Assembly (NCBI RefSeq): GCF_018409545.1 | Contig: NZ_AP024563.1 | Coordinates: 2,254,001-2,318,000 of the forward strand | DNA: 64,000 bases | From: Allochromatium tepidum | Lineage (GTDB): Bacteria; Pseudomonadota; Gammaproteobacteria; Chromatiales; Chromatiaceae | Direction: 5' to 3' | Part shown: one piece after another, positions 1 through 7,103 of the stretch | How positions within the stretch are numbered: the stretch's first letter is position 1 | Layout: every line of letters begins with the position of its first letter | The notes under the pieces: model-generated | The model's database searches: none | Told to the model about the DNA's origin: nothing | What the model saw: only the letters and a program-made list of their open reading frames with translations | Position numbers and translations under genes: made by a program

Positions 1-91
1 CCACCGGCTCGGTCGTGACGATGCGCACCACCTGCCCGGGCTCCAGGCCCGAGACGGCGGCGTTCTTCCGGATCTGTTCGAGCTTCAGCAC
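1..91 (-). CDS. Helicase-like protein, N-terminal 30 codons (runs off left edge)
   Basis: The minus strand from a GTG at 91 reads about 30 codons beginning [16 protein letters not shown], followed by a [13 protein letters not shown] stretch. I recognise this as the N-terminus typical of large SNF2/DEAD-type helicases found in phage-defence loci. An AAGGGG Shine-Dalgarno sequence sits six bases before the GTG, which supports this start. No helicase motif lies inside the window, so the assignment rests on the N-terminal signature and on the context downstream of a BrxR/CapW-type regulator. It could belong to another protein with the same leader domain. The rest of the gene lies to the left of position 1. 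Confidence 0.5.
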   Translation of the reverse strand, partial: MLKLEQIRKNAAVSGLEPGQVVRIVTTEPV

Positions 92-209
92 GGTGCGCCC
101 CTTGTCAGGCCGATGACGCGCGTGGGTGTGTTCTCCTTGGCGAGTTGCTCGATCTGCTTGACATCTTCAGACGTCCATCGCTTGCCGTGGTTGGCGGGGG
201 CTTAGCCAT
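92..209 (-). pseudogene. Broken small gene with a SANT/Myb-like motif
   Basis: An ATG at 209 opens MAKPPPTTAS, which stops after about 34 codons. A one-base shift reads instead [19 protein letters not shown] followed by [10 protein letters not shown], a motif I recall from small conserved proteins of about 65 residues that often sit in defence or phage-related loci. After VIGL the similarity ends and the helicase gene begins. The gene therefore seems to carry a frameshift near its start and to have lost its C-terminal half. The function of the intact family is unknown to me; the tryptophan pattern resembles a SANT-type helix-turn-helix. Confidence 0.45.
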
Positions 210-264
210 GGTGGGGCTCCCTTTTGGGCGTAGGGGTTGAGGGCGATGCAGACCATGTGCGTCA

Positions 265-1158
265 TCACTCCTCGCCGCGACCCTCGTAGCCCGGCGCCAG
301 GATCAGGTTCGTCACGCCGTACAAGGCCTGGCGATTGCGAAGCCAGAGGTGGTACTCGCCGCCCTTGAGACTGTGGTCTTCGGTGCAGTCGACGTTCCAG
401 CGGCGCAGCAGGTAGCCCGCCATCGCAGCACGGGCCCGGACTTTGAGCACGCCGTTCTCCATGCCGTACTCGGCTTCGATGGTGTCGGGGTGCTGGACGT
501 TGGCCGGGTGCGGCACCAGCTCAAGCTCGGTAATCCGGTTCCACTGGATGTCCTGTGCGGGCAACTCGTGCTCGTTGACCGGGCCGGGCAGCATCTTGGC
601 GTCGGCCAGGCGCGCCAGGACGAAGTCCCGGAACTCGCCGCTGCGGCGATCGAAAGCGCGCACGTGCCGGCATTGGCCGTTGTCGGCGAGGGCGAAGGGC
701 ACGATCTCCCGGGTGGTCAGCCCGCTCGACAGCGCGCGGTAGGAGACCTCGACCGCCGCGTTGCGATGGATCGCCCGCGTCAGGACGGAGAGCATCTCCA
801 GGTCGAGCCGGCCCGGCAGGGCGGTGCCTTCATGCGGGACGATGCCCTTCCGGCGGATCGGCTCGCCGTCGCCGTAACCCTCGGACAACCAGGTCAGGAC
901 ACGCTCGGCGGGAAAGTCGAACAGCGGCCGGAACCAGGAGCCGCGGACGTAGACCTTGCTCTTGGTGTCGTACTCCATGTTGCGCGGCGCCAGCTCCTTG
1001 TACTGCGCGATGTCGCGCGTGGCGGCTGCCGCCTGGATGTCGAAGCGGGCGACCAGATCCCGGCGGCGGATCTCGCCAACGAACCGCAGGCGCAGATCGA
1101 CGAACGCGAGCCGGTCGCGTTGCGCTTGAGTCATCTCCGGGAGTCGGTCGCTGGACAT
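265..1158 (-). CDS. WYL-domain transcriptional regulator, BrxR/CapW type
   Basis: This 297-residue protein has the three-part layout of BrxR/CapW regulators. A winged helix spans about residues 10-75 (AQRDRLAFVDLRLRFVGEI, then RRDLVARFDIQAAAATRDI). A WYL domain spans about 125-205 (including CRHVRAFDRRSGEFRDFVLA). A C-terminal WCX-like domain spans about 215-290. BrxR and CapW are repressors at the head of BREX, CBASS and related defence operons and are thought to be relieved by a nucleotide or nucleic-acid signal bound by the WYL domain. Here it is first in a minus-strand series followed by a broken small gene and a helicase-like gene, which fits control of a defence operon. A palindrome on its own promoter suggests autoregulation. 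No catalytic domain is present. Confidence 0.75.
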   Translation of the reverse strand: MSSDRLPEMTQAQRDRLAFVDLRLRFVGEIRRRDLVARFDIQAAAATRDIAQYKELAPRNMEYDTKSKVYVRGSWFRPLFDFPAERVLTWLSEGYGDGEPIRRKGIVPHEGTALPGRLDLEMLSVLTRAIHRNAAVEVSYRALSSGLTTREIVPFALADNGQCRHVRAFDRRSGEFRDFVLARLADAKMLPGPVNEHELPAQDIQWNRITELELVPHPANVQHPDTIEAEYGMENGVLKVRARAAMAGYLLRRWNVDCTEDHSLKGGEYHLWLRNRQALYGVTNLILAPGYEGRGEE

Positions 1159-1185
1159 GGTTGCACTGGTTCGATGGCTTGATGG

Positions 1186-1216
1186 TGAGTATCACGGTAC
1201 TCAGATCGAACGTCAA
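1186..1216 (-). promoter_or_regulatory. Promoter of the WYL regulator with an overlapping palindromic operator
   Basis: On the minus strand a -35 hexamer TTGACG (1216-1211) and a -10 hexamer GATACT (1193-1188) are separated by 17 bases. A perfect inverted repeat, TGAGTA-N6-TACTCA (1186-1203), covers the -10 hexamer. This is the geometry of a repressor site that blocks RNA polymerase, and BrxR/CapW proteins are known to bind inverted repeats upstream of their own genes. The start codon lies 28 bases downstream. Binding by this protein is inferred. Confidence 0.65.
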
Positions 1217-1549
1217 TAAGAATTAAGATAATCCTAATGTATGTTGCATAATGATGATGATTTGGTCGGGCGAGGTGGGCGGCTCGGCTGGCCGGCCTCG
1301 GCGGCGAGGCTCGGTCACGAGACGGTTGGCGTTCTCTCGGGAAGGCGGGCGTGGCCGCTTCGTATAGATGGCCGCCCTCAAGGGCGCTGGGTTACCCGTC
1401 TTGCGCGAAAAGCCCCGCCGTTCAGGGCGGGGGAAGGATAGCGCGGACGGCGTAGCCGTCCTTGGTTTTTGCTTTGTGCGACAAAAACGCAGTGCCGTCC
1501 ATGCCTAATCTCTTTGCCATCGCTCATAGACCAAGAGTATGATTAAACT

Positions 1550-2773
1550 ATGAAAAGACGACTTCAAGCCTACAAGTACGAACTGCGGCCCAACGGCCGG
1601 CAAGCGCGGCAAATGCGCCGCTTTGCCGGTTCATGCCGCTTTGTATTCAACAAGGCGCCGGCGTTGCAGAAGGCGCGTTACGAGCAAGGCGAATCGAGGC
1701 TCGGCTATGCCGGGTTGTGCAAGCTACTGACCGAGTGGCGCAACGGCGCGGAAACGGTGTGGCTCTCCGATGCACCCGTCCATCCCTTGCAACAGGCGCT
1801 CAAGGATTTGGAGCGGGCCTACAGCAACTTTTTCGCCAAGCGGGCCGACTTCCCGCGCTTCAAGAAGAAAGGCCGGTCGGACAGCTTCCGCTATCCCGAC
1901 CCGAAACAGATCAAGCTCGACCAAGCCAACAGCCGCCTGTTCCTACCCAAACTCGGCCGGCTGCGCTACCGCAACAGCCGCGAGGTGCTCGGCACGGTGA
2001 AGAACGTCACCGTCAGCCGGTCTTGCGGCAAATGGTTCGTGTCGATCCAGACTGAGCGTGAGGTTGAACAACCGTTGCCGAAAGGCGGCGCGGTCGGCAT
2101 CGATATGGGTGTGGCACGCTTTGCCACGCTGTCAGACGGCACGTTCTATGCGCCGCTCAACAGCTTCAAGCGGCATGAAACGCGCTTGCGCCGTGCGCAG
2201 CAGGCGATGAGCCGCAAGGTCAAGTTCAGCAACAACTGGAAGAAGGCCAAAGCCCGCGTCCGGAAGATTCATTCCCGCATCGGCAATGCCCGCCGCGACT
2301 ACCTGCACAAGTGCTCCACCACGATCAGCCAAAACCACGCGATGGTGTGTATCGAGGACTTGCAGGTGAGGAATATGTCGAAGTCGGCGGCAGGCACAGC
2401 AGAGGCGCCGGGAAGAAACGTTCGGGCCAAATCCGGCCTGAACAAGTCCATCCTCGATCAGGGTTGGTTCGAGTTTCGCCGTCAACTGGACTACAAGTTG
2501 GCGTGGAGCGGCGGCCATCTCATTGCCGTACCACCGCAGAACACGAGCCGCACCTGTCCCTGTTGCGGCTATATGTCGGCGGAGAATCGCCGAACACAAG
2601 CCCGGTTCGAGTGCGTGGAATGCGGTTTCGAGGAAAACGCCGATGTGGTCGGCGCGATCAACGTTCTAAGGGCGGGACACGCCCGGTTAGCCTGTGAAGC
2701 GAGCGGTGCGGTAAGGCCGCCGGCCGCAGGAACCCACCGAAGCGACTCGGGGGTGGCTCAATGCCGCGCCTGA
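1550..2773 (+). CDS. tnpB: TnpB RNA-guided nuclease of IS605-family element (copy 1)
   Basis: This 407-residue TnpB/OrfB protein has the RuvC-like nuclease core. The first acidic motif is VGIDMGVARFATL, the second is MVCIEDLQVRNM, and a zinc ribbon of two CxxC pairs (CPCCGY and CVECGF) precedes the third acid in ENADVVGAINVL. TnpB proteins of this family are RNA-guided DNA endonucleases that help the element persist after excision. The length and catalytic residues look intact. The N-terminus (MKRRLQAYKYELRPNG) and a stretch around residues 175-200 differ from copy 2, while most of the C-terminal half is almost identical. The 3' end of the gene runs into the element's right end, where the guide RNA is normally encoded. 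Confidence 0.88.
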   Translation: MKRRLQAYKYELRPNGRQARQMRRFAGSCRFVFNKAPALQKARYEQGESRLGYAGLCKLLTEWRNGAETVWLSDAPVHPLQQALKDLERAYSNFFAKRADFPRFKKKGRSDSFRYPDPKQIKLDQANSRLFLPKLGRLRYRNSREVLGTVKNVTVSRSCGKWFVSIQTEREVEQPLPKGGAVGIDMGVARFATLSDGTFYAPLNSFKRHETRLRRAQQAMSRKVKFSNNWKKAKARVRKIHSRIGNARRDYLHKCSTTISQNHAMVCIEDLQVRNMSKSAAGTAEAPGRNVRAKSGLNKSILDQGWFEFRRQLDYKLAWSGGHLIAVPPQNTSRTCPCCGYMSAENRRTQARFECVECGFEENADVVGAINVLRAGHARLACEASGAVRPPAAGTHRSDSGVAQCRA

Positions 2774-2816
2774 GCGCCGTAGGAATCTCCGGCCTTCAGG
2801 CTGGGGAGGATGTCAA
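2670..2816 (+). ncRNA. Probable omega (right-end) guide RNA of tnpB copy 1
   Basis: In IS605-family elements the TnpB guide RNA comes from the 3' end of tnpB and the right end of the element, and its guide is the flanking DNA. The segment here includes the tnpB tail, the right-end hairpin (2789-2809) and TCAA. The expected guide would start at 2817 (gcaccgaaaggc). The 5' boundary is a guess; only the hairpin and the end signal are seen directly. Confidence 0.42.
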
Positions 2817-4788
2817 GCACCGAAAGGCATCCAAAGATGAAGGAGACGACCTATTGGCGCTGTTTGAGCAGGGTCGGCATGCGGATGCGGAAACCAAGGC
2901 ACGTCTCTGGACTGAAGATTATCCGCATGACGTCTTTGGCTGGAAGATATTAGGGGCGATCCTGACGACTACCCAGCGTCATCAGGAAGCTATTTCAGTT
3001 TTGGAAACAGCCCTGATGCTCTCGCCGGAAGACGCCGAATGTCTAAATATACTCGGCACTGCGCTCGAGGATGGAGGCCGACCGGAGGAGGCGGGTGTCT
3101 TTTATGCGCGTGCTGCTCGCCAAGCGCCTGGTTTCGTGGCTGCATTCTACAATCTGGCCAAGCTGCTTCAGAGATTGGGGCGTCTTGATGAGGCGCGATT
3201 TTATTTCGAGCACGCGTTGAGCATCAATCCACTCCATCTCAAATCGCTCAATAATCTGGGTTCACTGCTCCGTGACCTAGGGTGTACGCAGGAAGCATTG
3301 GACTGTTATCGGCGCGCTTTAGCCATAAATCCTTCTCAACCCGAAGCACTCACCAATCTGGGCAACCTGCTGCTGAGTCTCGGGCAACTGCATGAGGCCT
3401 TAGAGTGTCAAAAACGCGCGGCTCGTCTACAACCCGGATATCCCGAAATTCTGTCGAATCTCGGTAATGCTTTACAGCATCTAGGACGCCTTGACGAGGC
3501 ATTGGAAGTTTACCGCCAAGCATTGACGATCAGGCCGGATGATACGTCGATTCATAGCAAACTCCTCTTTACACTGAACTACCATCCGGATCAGAGTGCC
3601 GAACAGATCTTCAGCGCCTACCAGGAGTTCGACCGGCGCTTCGGCGCGCCGCATCGCCCCCGTCGGCCACCGCCGGCCAGTGACCGAGACCCCGATCGAC
3701 GCTTGCGTATCGGCTACGTCTCACCGGATTTTCGCTGTCACTCCATCAGCCATTTTCTCGAACCCGTACTGGCGCATCACGATCACCAGTCATTCGAGAT
3801 CACCGCCTATGCCGAACTGACCCGGGAAGACCGACTCACGGCACTCTATCGCGGGCTGGTCGACCGCTGGGTTCCGACGCATGGACTGAGCGATGATGCC
3901 CTGGCCGAGCGCATCCGTGCCGACGGCATCGACATCCTGATCGATCTGGCCGGACATACCGCCGGCAACCGACTGGGCGTATTTGCCCGCCGCCCGGCCC
4001 CGGTCTCCGTGACCTGGATGGGCTATGGCTATACCACCGGGCTGAGTGCGATCGATTACTTCCTCACCGATACGATCATGGCGCCTGCGGGCTGTGAGCC
4101 GCTGTTTGCCGAGCGTCTCTGGCGTCTGGACGCGCCGATCGGCGTCTATCGCCCCGTATCCGACATGGGCGAGGCCGGCCCCCTGCCCGCACTCACTCAC
4201 GGCACTGTGACCTTCGGCACGCTGACGCGCCATGTGCGCCTCAATCATCATGTCATCCGGGTCTGGTCGGAGATTCTCAGGCGACTACCGACAGCGCGGC
4301 TGATCATCGACAGCAAGGATTTTGCGACCGAAACCGTGCAACAGCAGCTGGCCGAGCGCTTCGCCGCGCATGGCATCGAACCCACACGGCTGAGCATCGG
4401 CTATCACAGCCCGCCCTGGGACGTCCTGCGCGCCATGGACATCGGACTGGACTGCTTCCCGCACAACTCGGGCGCCACACTGGTCGAGTCGCTCTACATG
4501 GGCGTGCCCTTCATCACCCTGGCCGCGCGCCCGAGCGTCGGTCGTTCCGGCAGTAGCGTACTCACCGGCGCGGGACATCCGGAATGGATCGCCGCCAGTG
4601 AAGCCGAGTATGTCGACAAGGCCGTGGCGCTGGCGAGTGACCTGGAGCAGCTGGCCGCTCTGCGTTCGCGCTTGCGCGCCGACTTCGAGGCCGGCCCCTG
4701 GCGCGACGAGGCCGGATTCGTCCGACGTGTCGAGCAGGCCTATCGGCAGATGTGGCAACTCTGGTGCAAGACGGAACCGGCAACCTGA
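2761..4788 (+). CDS. TPR-containing O-linked GlcNAc transferase-like glycosyltransferase (GT41/SPINDLY)
   Basis: The protein has about six or seven TPR units (residues about 50-265, with repeats of the LGNLLLSLGQLHEALEC type). A GT41 catalytic region follows from about residue 315 (RRLRIGYVSPDFRCHSISHF) through DILIDLAGHTAGNR and VTWMGYGYTTG to the C-terminal GLDCFPHNSGATLVE part. Enzymes of this type add sugars to Ser/Thr of proteins, and bacterial copies next to flagellin genes glycosylate flagellin. The ATG at 2761 lies inside the insertion sequence. A TTG at 2854 with AAGGAG eight bases upstream is an alternative start. Joining the DNA across the element restores a longer open frame from 1241. 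The true N-terminus is therefore uncertain, but the catalytic part looks whole. Confidence 0.8.
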   Translation: MPRLSAVGISGLQAGEDVKHRKASKDEGDDLLALFEQGRHADAETKARLWTEDYPHDVFGWKILGAILTTTQRHQEAISVLETALMLSPEDAECLNILGTALEDGGRPEEAGVFYARAARQAPGFVAAFYNLAKLLQRLGRLDEARFYFEHALSINPLHLKSLNNLGSLLRDLGCTQEALDCYRRALAINPSQPEALTNLGNLLLSLGQLHEALECQKRAARLQPGYPEILSNLGNALQHLGRLDEALEVYRQALTIRPDDTSIHSKLLFTLNYHPDQSAEQIFSAYQEFDRRFGAPHRPRRPPPASDRDPDRRLRIGYVSPDFRCHSISHFLEPVLAHHDHQSFEITAYAELTREDRLTALYRGLVDRWVPTHGLSDDALAERIRADGIDILIDLAGHTAGNRLGVFARRPAPVSVTWMGYGYTTGLSAIDYFLTDTIMAPAGCEPLFAERLWRLDAPIGVYRPVSDMGEAGPLPALTHGTVTFGTLTRHVRLNHHVIRVWSEILRRLPTARLIIDSKDFATETVQQQLAERFAAHGIEPTRLSIGYHSPPWDVLRAMDIGLDCFPHNSGATLVESLYMGVPFITLAARPSVGRSGSSVLTGAGHPEWIAASEAEYVDKAVALASDLEQLAALRSRLRADFEAGPWRDEAGFVRRVEQAYRQMWQLWCKTEPAT

Positions 4789-4872
4789 TGCTTACCGATT
4801 ACCCGTCTTGCGCGAAAAGCCCCGCCGTTCAGGGCGGGGATGGATAGCACCCGCTGTCGTCGCGGTTTCAGC

Positions 4873-5286
4873 TTAGTTCGGCGTCCGCTGCTGTTCGATG
4901 TATTGGCGCACGATGGCGATCGGCGCGCCGCTACAGCTTGAAGCGAAGTAAGAGGGCGACCACAGCGCGCCCTTCCAGTAGCGTTTCCGGATGTCGGGCC
5001 GCTCCTTGCGCAGCAAGCGGCTGGACACGCCTTTGAGACTGTTCACGAGGTTGGAGACGGCCACCTTGGGCGGATACTCGACCAGCAGATGCACATGATC
5101 GTCCTCGCCGTCCATCTCGACCAAACGGGCCTCGAAGCCGGCGCAGGTCTTGGTGAAGATGGCGCGCAGCCGGTTGATGGCGTCGCCGTCGAAGACTTTG
5201 CGGCGATACTTCGTCACAAAGACCAAGTGAACGTGCATTGCAAAAACGCAGTGCCGTCCGTGTCTAATATCGTTGTCATCGCTCAT
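4873..5286 (-). CDS. tnpA: TnpA Y1 (HUH) transposase of IS200/IS605 family
   Basis: This 137-residue protein is a single-strand transposase of the Y1 HUH class. The metal-binding HUH motif is His64-Val-His66 in DDHVHLLVEYP, and the catalytic tyrosine is Tyr129 in IVRQYIEQQ. Both positions match the IS608 enzyme closely. Such enzymes cut at TTAC and TCAA in single-stranded DNA and excise a single-stranded circle. The start ATG at 5286 lies 22 bases from the divergent tnpB start. The protein appears complete and could act on both elements in this window. Confidence 0.88.
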   Translation of the reverse strand: MSDDNDIRHGRHCVFAMHVHLVFVTKYRRKVFDGDAINRLRAIFTKTCAGFEARLVEMDGEDDHVHLLVEYPPKVAVSNLVNSLKGVSSRLLRKERPDIRKRYWKGALWSPSYFASSCSGAPIAIVRQYIEQQRTPN

Positions 5287-5307
5287 AGACCAAAGTATAC
5301 TTAAGAC

Positions 5308-6531
5308 ATGCAACGCTTCCAAGCCTTCAGATTTGAGTTGAAGCCCAACGGCGACCAAGCGCGCAACCTGCGCCGCTTCGCGGGGGCGTGCCGCTTCGTC
5401 TACAACCGGGCGCTGGCGTTGCAGAAGGCGCGTTACGAGCAAGGCGAATCGAGGCTCGGCTATGCCGGGTTGTGCAAGCTGCTTACCGAGTGGCGCAACA
5501 GCACGGAAACGGTGTGGCTCTCCGATGCGCCTGTCCATCCCTTGCAGCAGGCTCTCAAGGATCTGGAGCGTGCCTACGCCAACTTCTTCGCCAAGCGAGC
5601 CGGCTTCCCACGCTTCAAGAAGAAAGGCCGGTCGGACAGCTTCCGCTATCCCGACCCGAAACAGATCAAGCTCGACCAAGCGAACAGCCGCCTGTTTCTG
5701 CCCAAGCTGGGCCGGCTGCGCTACCGCAACAGCCGCGAGGTGCTCGGCACGGTGAAGAACGTCACCGTCAGCCAGTCCGGCGGCAAGTGGTTCGTGTCGA
5801 TCCAGACCGAGCGCGAAGCCGAGATCCCGGTTCATCAGGGCACGGCCGTCGGGATCGACCTGGGCATCGTCCGCTTCGCCACCTTGAGCGACGGGACGGT
5901 CTACGCCCCGCTCAATAGCTTCAAGCGGCATGAAACGCGCTTGCGCCGTGCGCAGCAGGCGATGAGCCGCAAGGTCAAGTTCAGCCGCAACTGGGAAAAG
6001 GCCAAAGCCCGCGTCCGGAAGATTCATTCCCGCATCGGCAATGCCCGCCGCGACTTCCTGCATAAGACCTCGACCGCGATCAGCCAAAACCACGCGATGG
6101 TGTGTATCGAGGACTTGCAGGTGAGGAATATGTCGAAGTCGGCGGCAGGCACAGCAGAGGCGCCGGGAAGAAACGTTCGGGCCAAATCCGGCCTGAACAA
6201 GTCCATCCTCGATCAGGGTTGGTTCGAGTTTCGCCGTCAACTGGACTACAAGTTGGCGTGGAGCGGCGGCCATCTCATTGCCGTACCACCGCAGAACACG
6301 AGCCGCACCTGTCCCTGTTGCGGCTATATGTCGGCGGAGAATCGCCGGACACAAGCCCGGTTCGAGTGCGTGGAATGCGGTTTCGAGGAAAACGCCGATG
6401 TGGTCGGCGCGATCAACGTTCTAAGGGCGGGACACGCCCGGTTAGCCTGTGAAGCGAGCGGTGCGGTAAGGCCGCCGGCAGCAGGAACCCACCGAAGCGA
6501 CTCGGGGGCGGCGGCTCGCTGCCGCGCCTGA
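5308..6531 (+). CDS. tnpB: TnpB RNA-guided nuclease of IS605-family element (copy 2)
   Basis: This is a second 407-residue TnpB with all catalytic motifs: VGIDLGIVRFATL, MVCIEDLQVRNM, the CPCCGY/CVECGF zinc ribbon and ENADVVGAINVL. Its N-terminus (MQRFQAFRFELKPNGDQ) has the more usual FVYNRALAL motif, where copy 1 has FVFNKAPAL. From about residue 270 to near the end the two copies are almost identical at both DNA and protein level. The last residues differ (GAAARCRA against GVAQCRA). It pairs with the divergent tnpA and is probably the autonomous copy. Confidence 0.9.
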   Translation: MQRFQAFRFELKPNGDQARNLRRFAGACRFVYNRALALQKARYEQGESRLGYAGLCKLLTEWRNSTETVWLSDAPVHPLQQALKDLERAYANFFAKRAGFPRFKKKGRSDSFRYPDPKQIKLDQANSRLFLPKLGRLRYRNSREVLGTVKNVTVSQSGGKWFVSIQTEREAEIPVHQGTAVGIDLGIVRFATLSDGTVYAPLNSFKRHETRLRRAQQAMSRKVKFSRNWEKAKARVRKIHSRIGNARRDFLHKTSTAISQNHAMVCIEDLQVRNMSKSAAGTAEAPGRNVRAKSGLNKSILDQGWFEFRRQLDYKLAWSGGHLIAVPPQNTSRTCPCCGYMSAENRRTQARFECVECGFEENADVVGAINVLRAGHARLACEASGAVRPPAAGTHRSDSGAAARCRA

Positions 6532-6574
6532 GCGCCGTAGGAATCTCCGGCCTTCAGGCCGGGGAGGATGTCAA
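6428..6574 (+). ncRNA. Probable omega guide RNA of tnpB copy 2
   Basis: The tnpB tail and the right-end hairpin (6544-6564) followed by GGATGTCAA match the place where TnpB guide RNAs are encoded. The expected guide starts at 6575 (cgaatcctcatc). The 5' boundary is approximate, and transcription is inferred from the family. Confidence 0.42.
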
Positions 6575-6608
6575 CGAATCCTCATCCACTCGCACGAGAG
6601 CTTAAATC

Positions 6609-7103
6609 ATGAACCAACGCCGCTGGCCGACCCAACTTGCCGCCTACCCCTATGCCCAGCCGCTGCTGATCGGATGGCAGATTGCCGATCGCGAACGAGA
6701 TGCCTACTGGAATGACTACGAGCAGGCGCTCGACGCCTATCTAGCCTCTCAGGATGAGACCCTGACCGACGAAGAACGCCGGAACTGGCTCCTGACTAGT
6801 CGCGAACGCTTTCAGGCTTTAGCCGCTAGGGGCGATCGGCATATCGGCACCAGCCTGGCTCTCATCCGCATTCACTCCGAACTTGGCGAACCGCAAGCCG
6901 TGATACAGGCGATCGAGCAGATGCTCGATATCATGCCCTGGCTCGCCGAGCCACTGCCTGATGAACTGGAGCTTCACGTCAACAGACCCTTTATCGCGCC
7001 GCTTGCCGACTTTGACCAAAAACAGGTTTTCGATAGCGATCTAGGTCAGTGGATTCAGTCGGGAGTCATGACCGCCCTGGAGACTGCCGACCGCACTGCA
7101 TAG
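6609..7103 (+). CDS. Hypothetical protein in the flagellin-modification region
   Basis: This 164-residue soluble protein has no signal peptide or membrane segment and is rich in Trp, Glu and Leu. I do not recognise a named family. It begins MNQRRWPTQLAAYPYAQPLL and has helical character throughout. It lies 35 bases to the right of the second insertion element. Before that insertion it would have followed the GT41 gene by about 48 bases, so it was probably its partner. Its 3' end overlaps the convergent methyltransferase gene by 38 bases. It may be an accessory protein for flagellin modification or the C-terminal part of a once larger gene; no catalytic motif is visible. Confidence 0.55.
   Translation: MNQRRWPTQLAAYPYAQPLLIGWQIADRERDAYWNDYEQALDAYLASQDETLTDEERRNWLLTSRERFQALAARGDRHIGTSLALIRIHSELGEPQAVIQAIEQMLDIMPWLAEPLPDELELHVNRPFIAPLADFDQKQVFDSDLGQWIQSGVMTALETADRTA

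Larger units (their letters stand above)
1396..2816 (+). mobile_element. IS605/IS608-type element carrying tnpB only
   Basis: The left end begins right after TTAC (1392-1395) and carries a hairpin of CCCCGCC and GGCGGGG. The right end finishes with TCAA (2813-2816) just after a hairpin, CTCCGGCCTTCAGGCTGGGG. TTAC and TCAA are the left and right cleavage sites known from IS608. The second element in this window has the same ends. Here tnpA is reduced to about 15 codons at 1490-1535 on the minus strand, so the element would need TnpA in trans. It lies at the 5' end of the glycosyltransferase gene. Confidence 0.8.
4803..6574. mobile_element. IS605/IS608-type element with divergent tnpA and tnpB
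   Basis: The left end follows TTAC (4799-4802) and has the same CCCCGCC/GGCGGGG hairpin as the first copy. The right end has a perfect CTCCGGCC/GGCCGGGG-type hairpin (6544-6564) and finishes with TCAA (6571-6574). It encodes tnpA leftward and tnpB rightward, the IS605 arrangement. It lies 14 bases past the stop of the glycosyltransferase gene. Removing it would leave about 48 bases between that stop and the next ATG at 6609, so it seems to split a former gene pair. Confidence 0.85.

Noticed and set aside
1241-1441. Separate 66-codon gene on the plus strand
   Set aside because: It runs into the left end of the insertion element and matches no known protein. Its first 52 codons are discussed only as a possible former 5' part of the glycosyltransferase gene.
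1396-6574. A composite transposon carrying the glycosyltransferase
   Set aside because: IS605-type elements move as single-stranded units and do not form classical composite transposons; the two flanks differ and no target duplication is expected or seen.
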